Shown one piece after another: positions 63,971 to 64,000 of a stretch of 64,000 bases of DNA; the stretch's first letter is position 1; each line of letters starts with the position of its first letter. The stretch comes from Paracoccaceae bacterium. Lineage in GTDB: Bacteria > Pseudomonadota > Alphaproteobacteria > Rhodobacterales > Rhodobacteraceae. The DNA lies in assembly GCA_902631295.1 (NCBI GenBank), contig CACOXV010000001.1, positions 82,903 to 146,902 on the forward strand, read 5' to 3'. The notes beneath the pieces are model-generated. The model searched no databases and was not told where the DNA came from. It saw only the letters and a list, made by a program, of their open reading frames with translations. A program made the position numbers and the translations under genes.

Positions 63971-64000
63971 TTATCTTGCCTTTTTAACCGACGTTAAAGT

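Noticed and set aside
1-64000. CRISPR arrays, rRNA genes, prophage structural genes, transposases, toxin-antitoxin or defence systems
   Set aside because: No regularly spaced repeat array, no rRNA sequence, and no ORF with such domains seen on reading the window.

Overview
This is a low-GC alphaproteobacterial chromosome segment. AapJQMP, the ATP12 chaperone gene and the rpmH-rnpA-yidD-ttcA-yidC-MOSC-engB-argB order suggest a marine Rhodobacterales-like organism (inference). It has two parts. (1) About 1-28.9 kb is an accessory catabolic and transport region. It holds a glycine-betaine-type ABC transporter, a PhyH dioxygenase plus maleate-isomerase-like pair, an M24 peptidase, and a MetC-like PLP enzyme. 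It also holds a cupin DMSP-lyase-like (DddQ/DddL family) gene downstream of a class III aminotransferase and an orphan Rossmann protein, and a hydantoin cluster (hyuA/hyuB, two hydantoin racemases, D-hydantoinase, PotABCD-like transporter). It ends with a DUF1326/DUF2182 pair next to tRNA-Arg(ACG). (2) About 29-64 kb is a conserved core: a MerA-like oxidoreductase with TVP38, the rpmH-yidC-argB region, aapJQMP, rarA, a Deg protease, and the S10/spc/alpha ribosomal protein operon from rplQ to rpsJ on the minus strand. The points most worth a second look are: (a) a 14-bp exact copy of the tRNA-Arg 3' end 2.3 kb away, with 12-bp-spaced repeats beside the tRNA, which suggests an eroded integrative island carrying a Met-rich DUF2182 gene; (b) the DddQ-like operon with an atypical gene neighbourhood; (c) a TIGR02466-type 2OG-Fe(II) oxygenase gene inserted in antisense orientation between rpmC and rplP; (d) a frameshifted membrane-protein pseudogene. 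All family calls are by eye; no database search was run.
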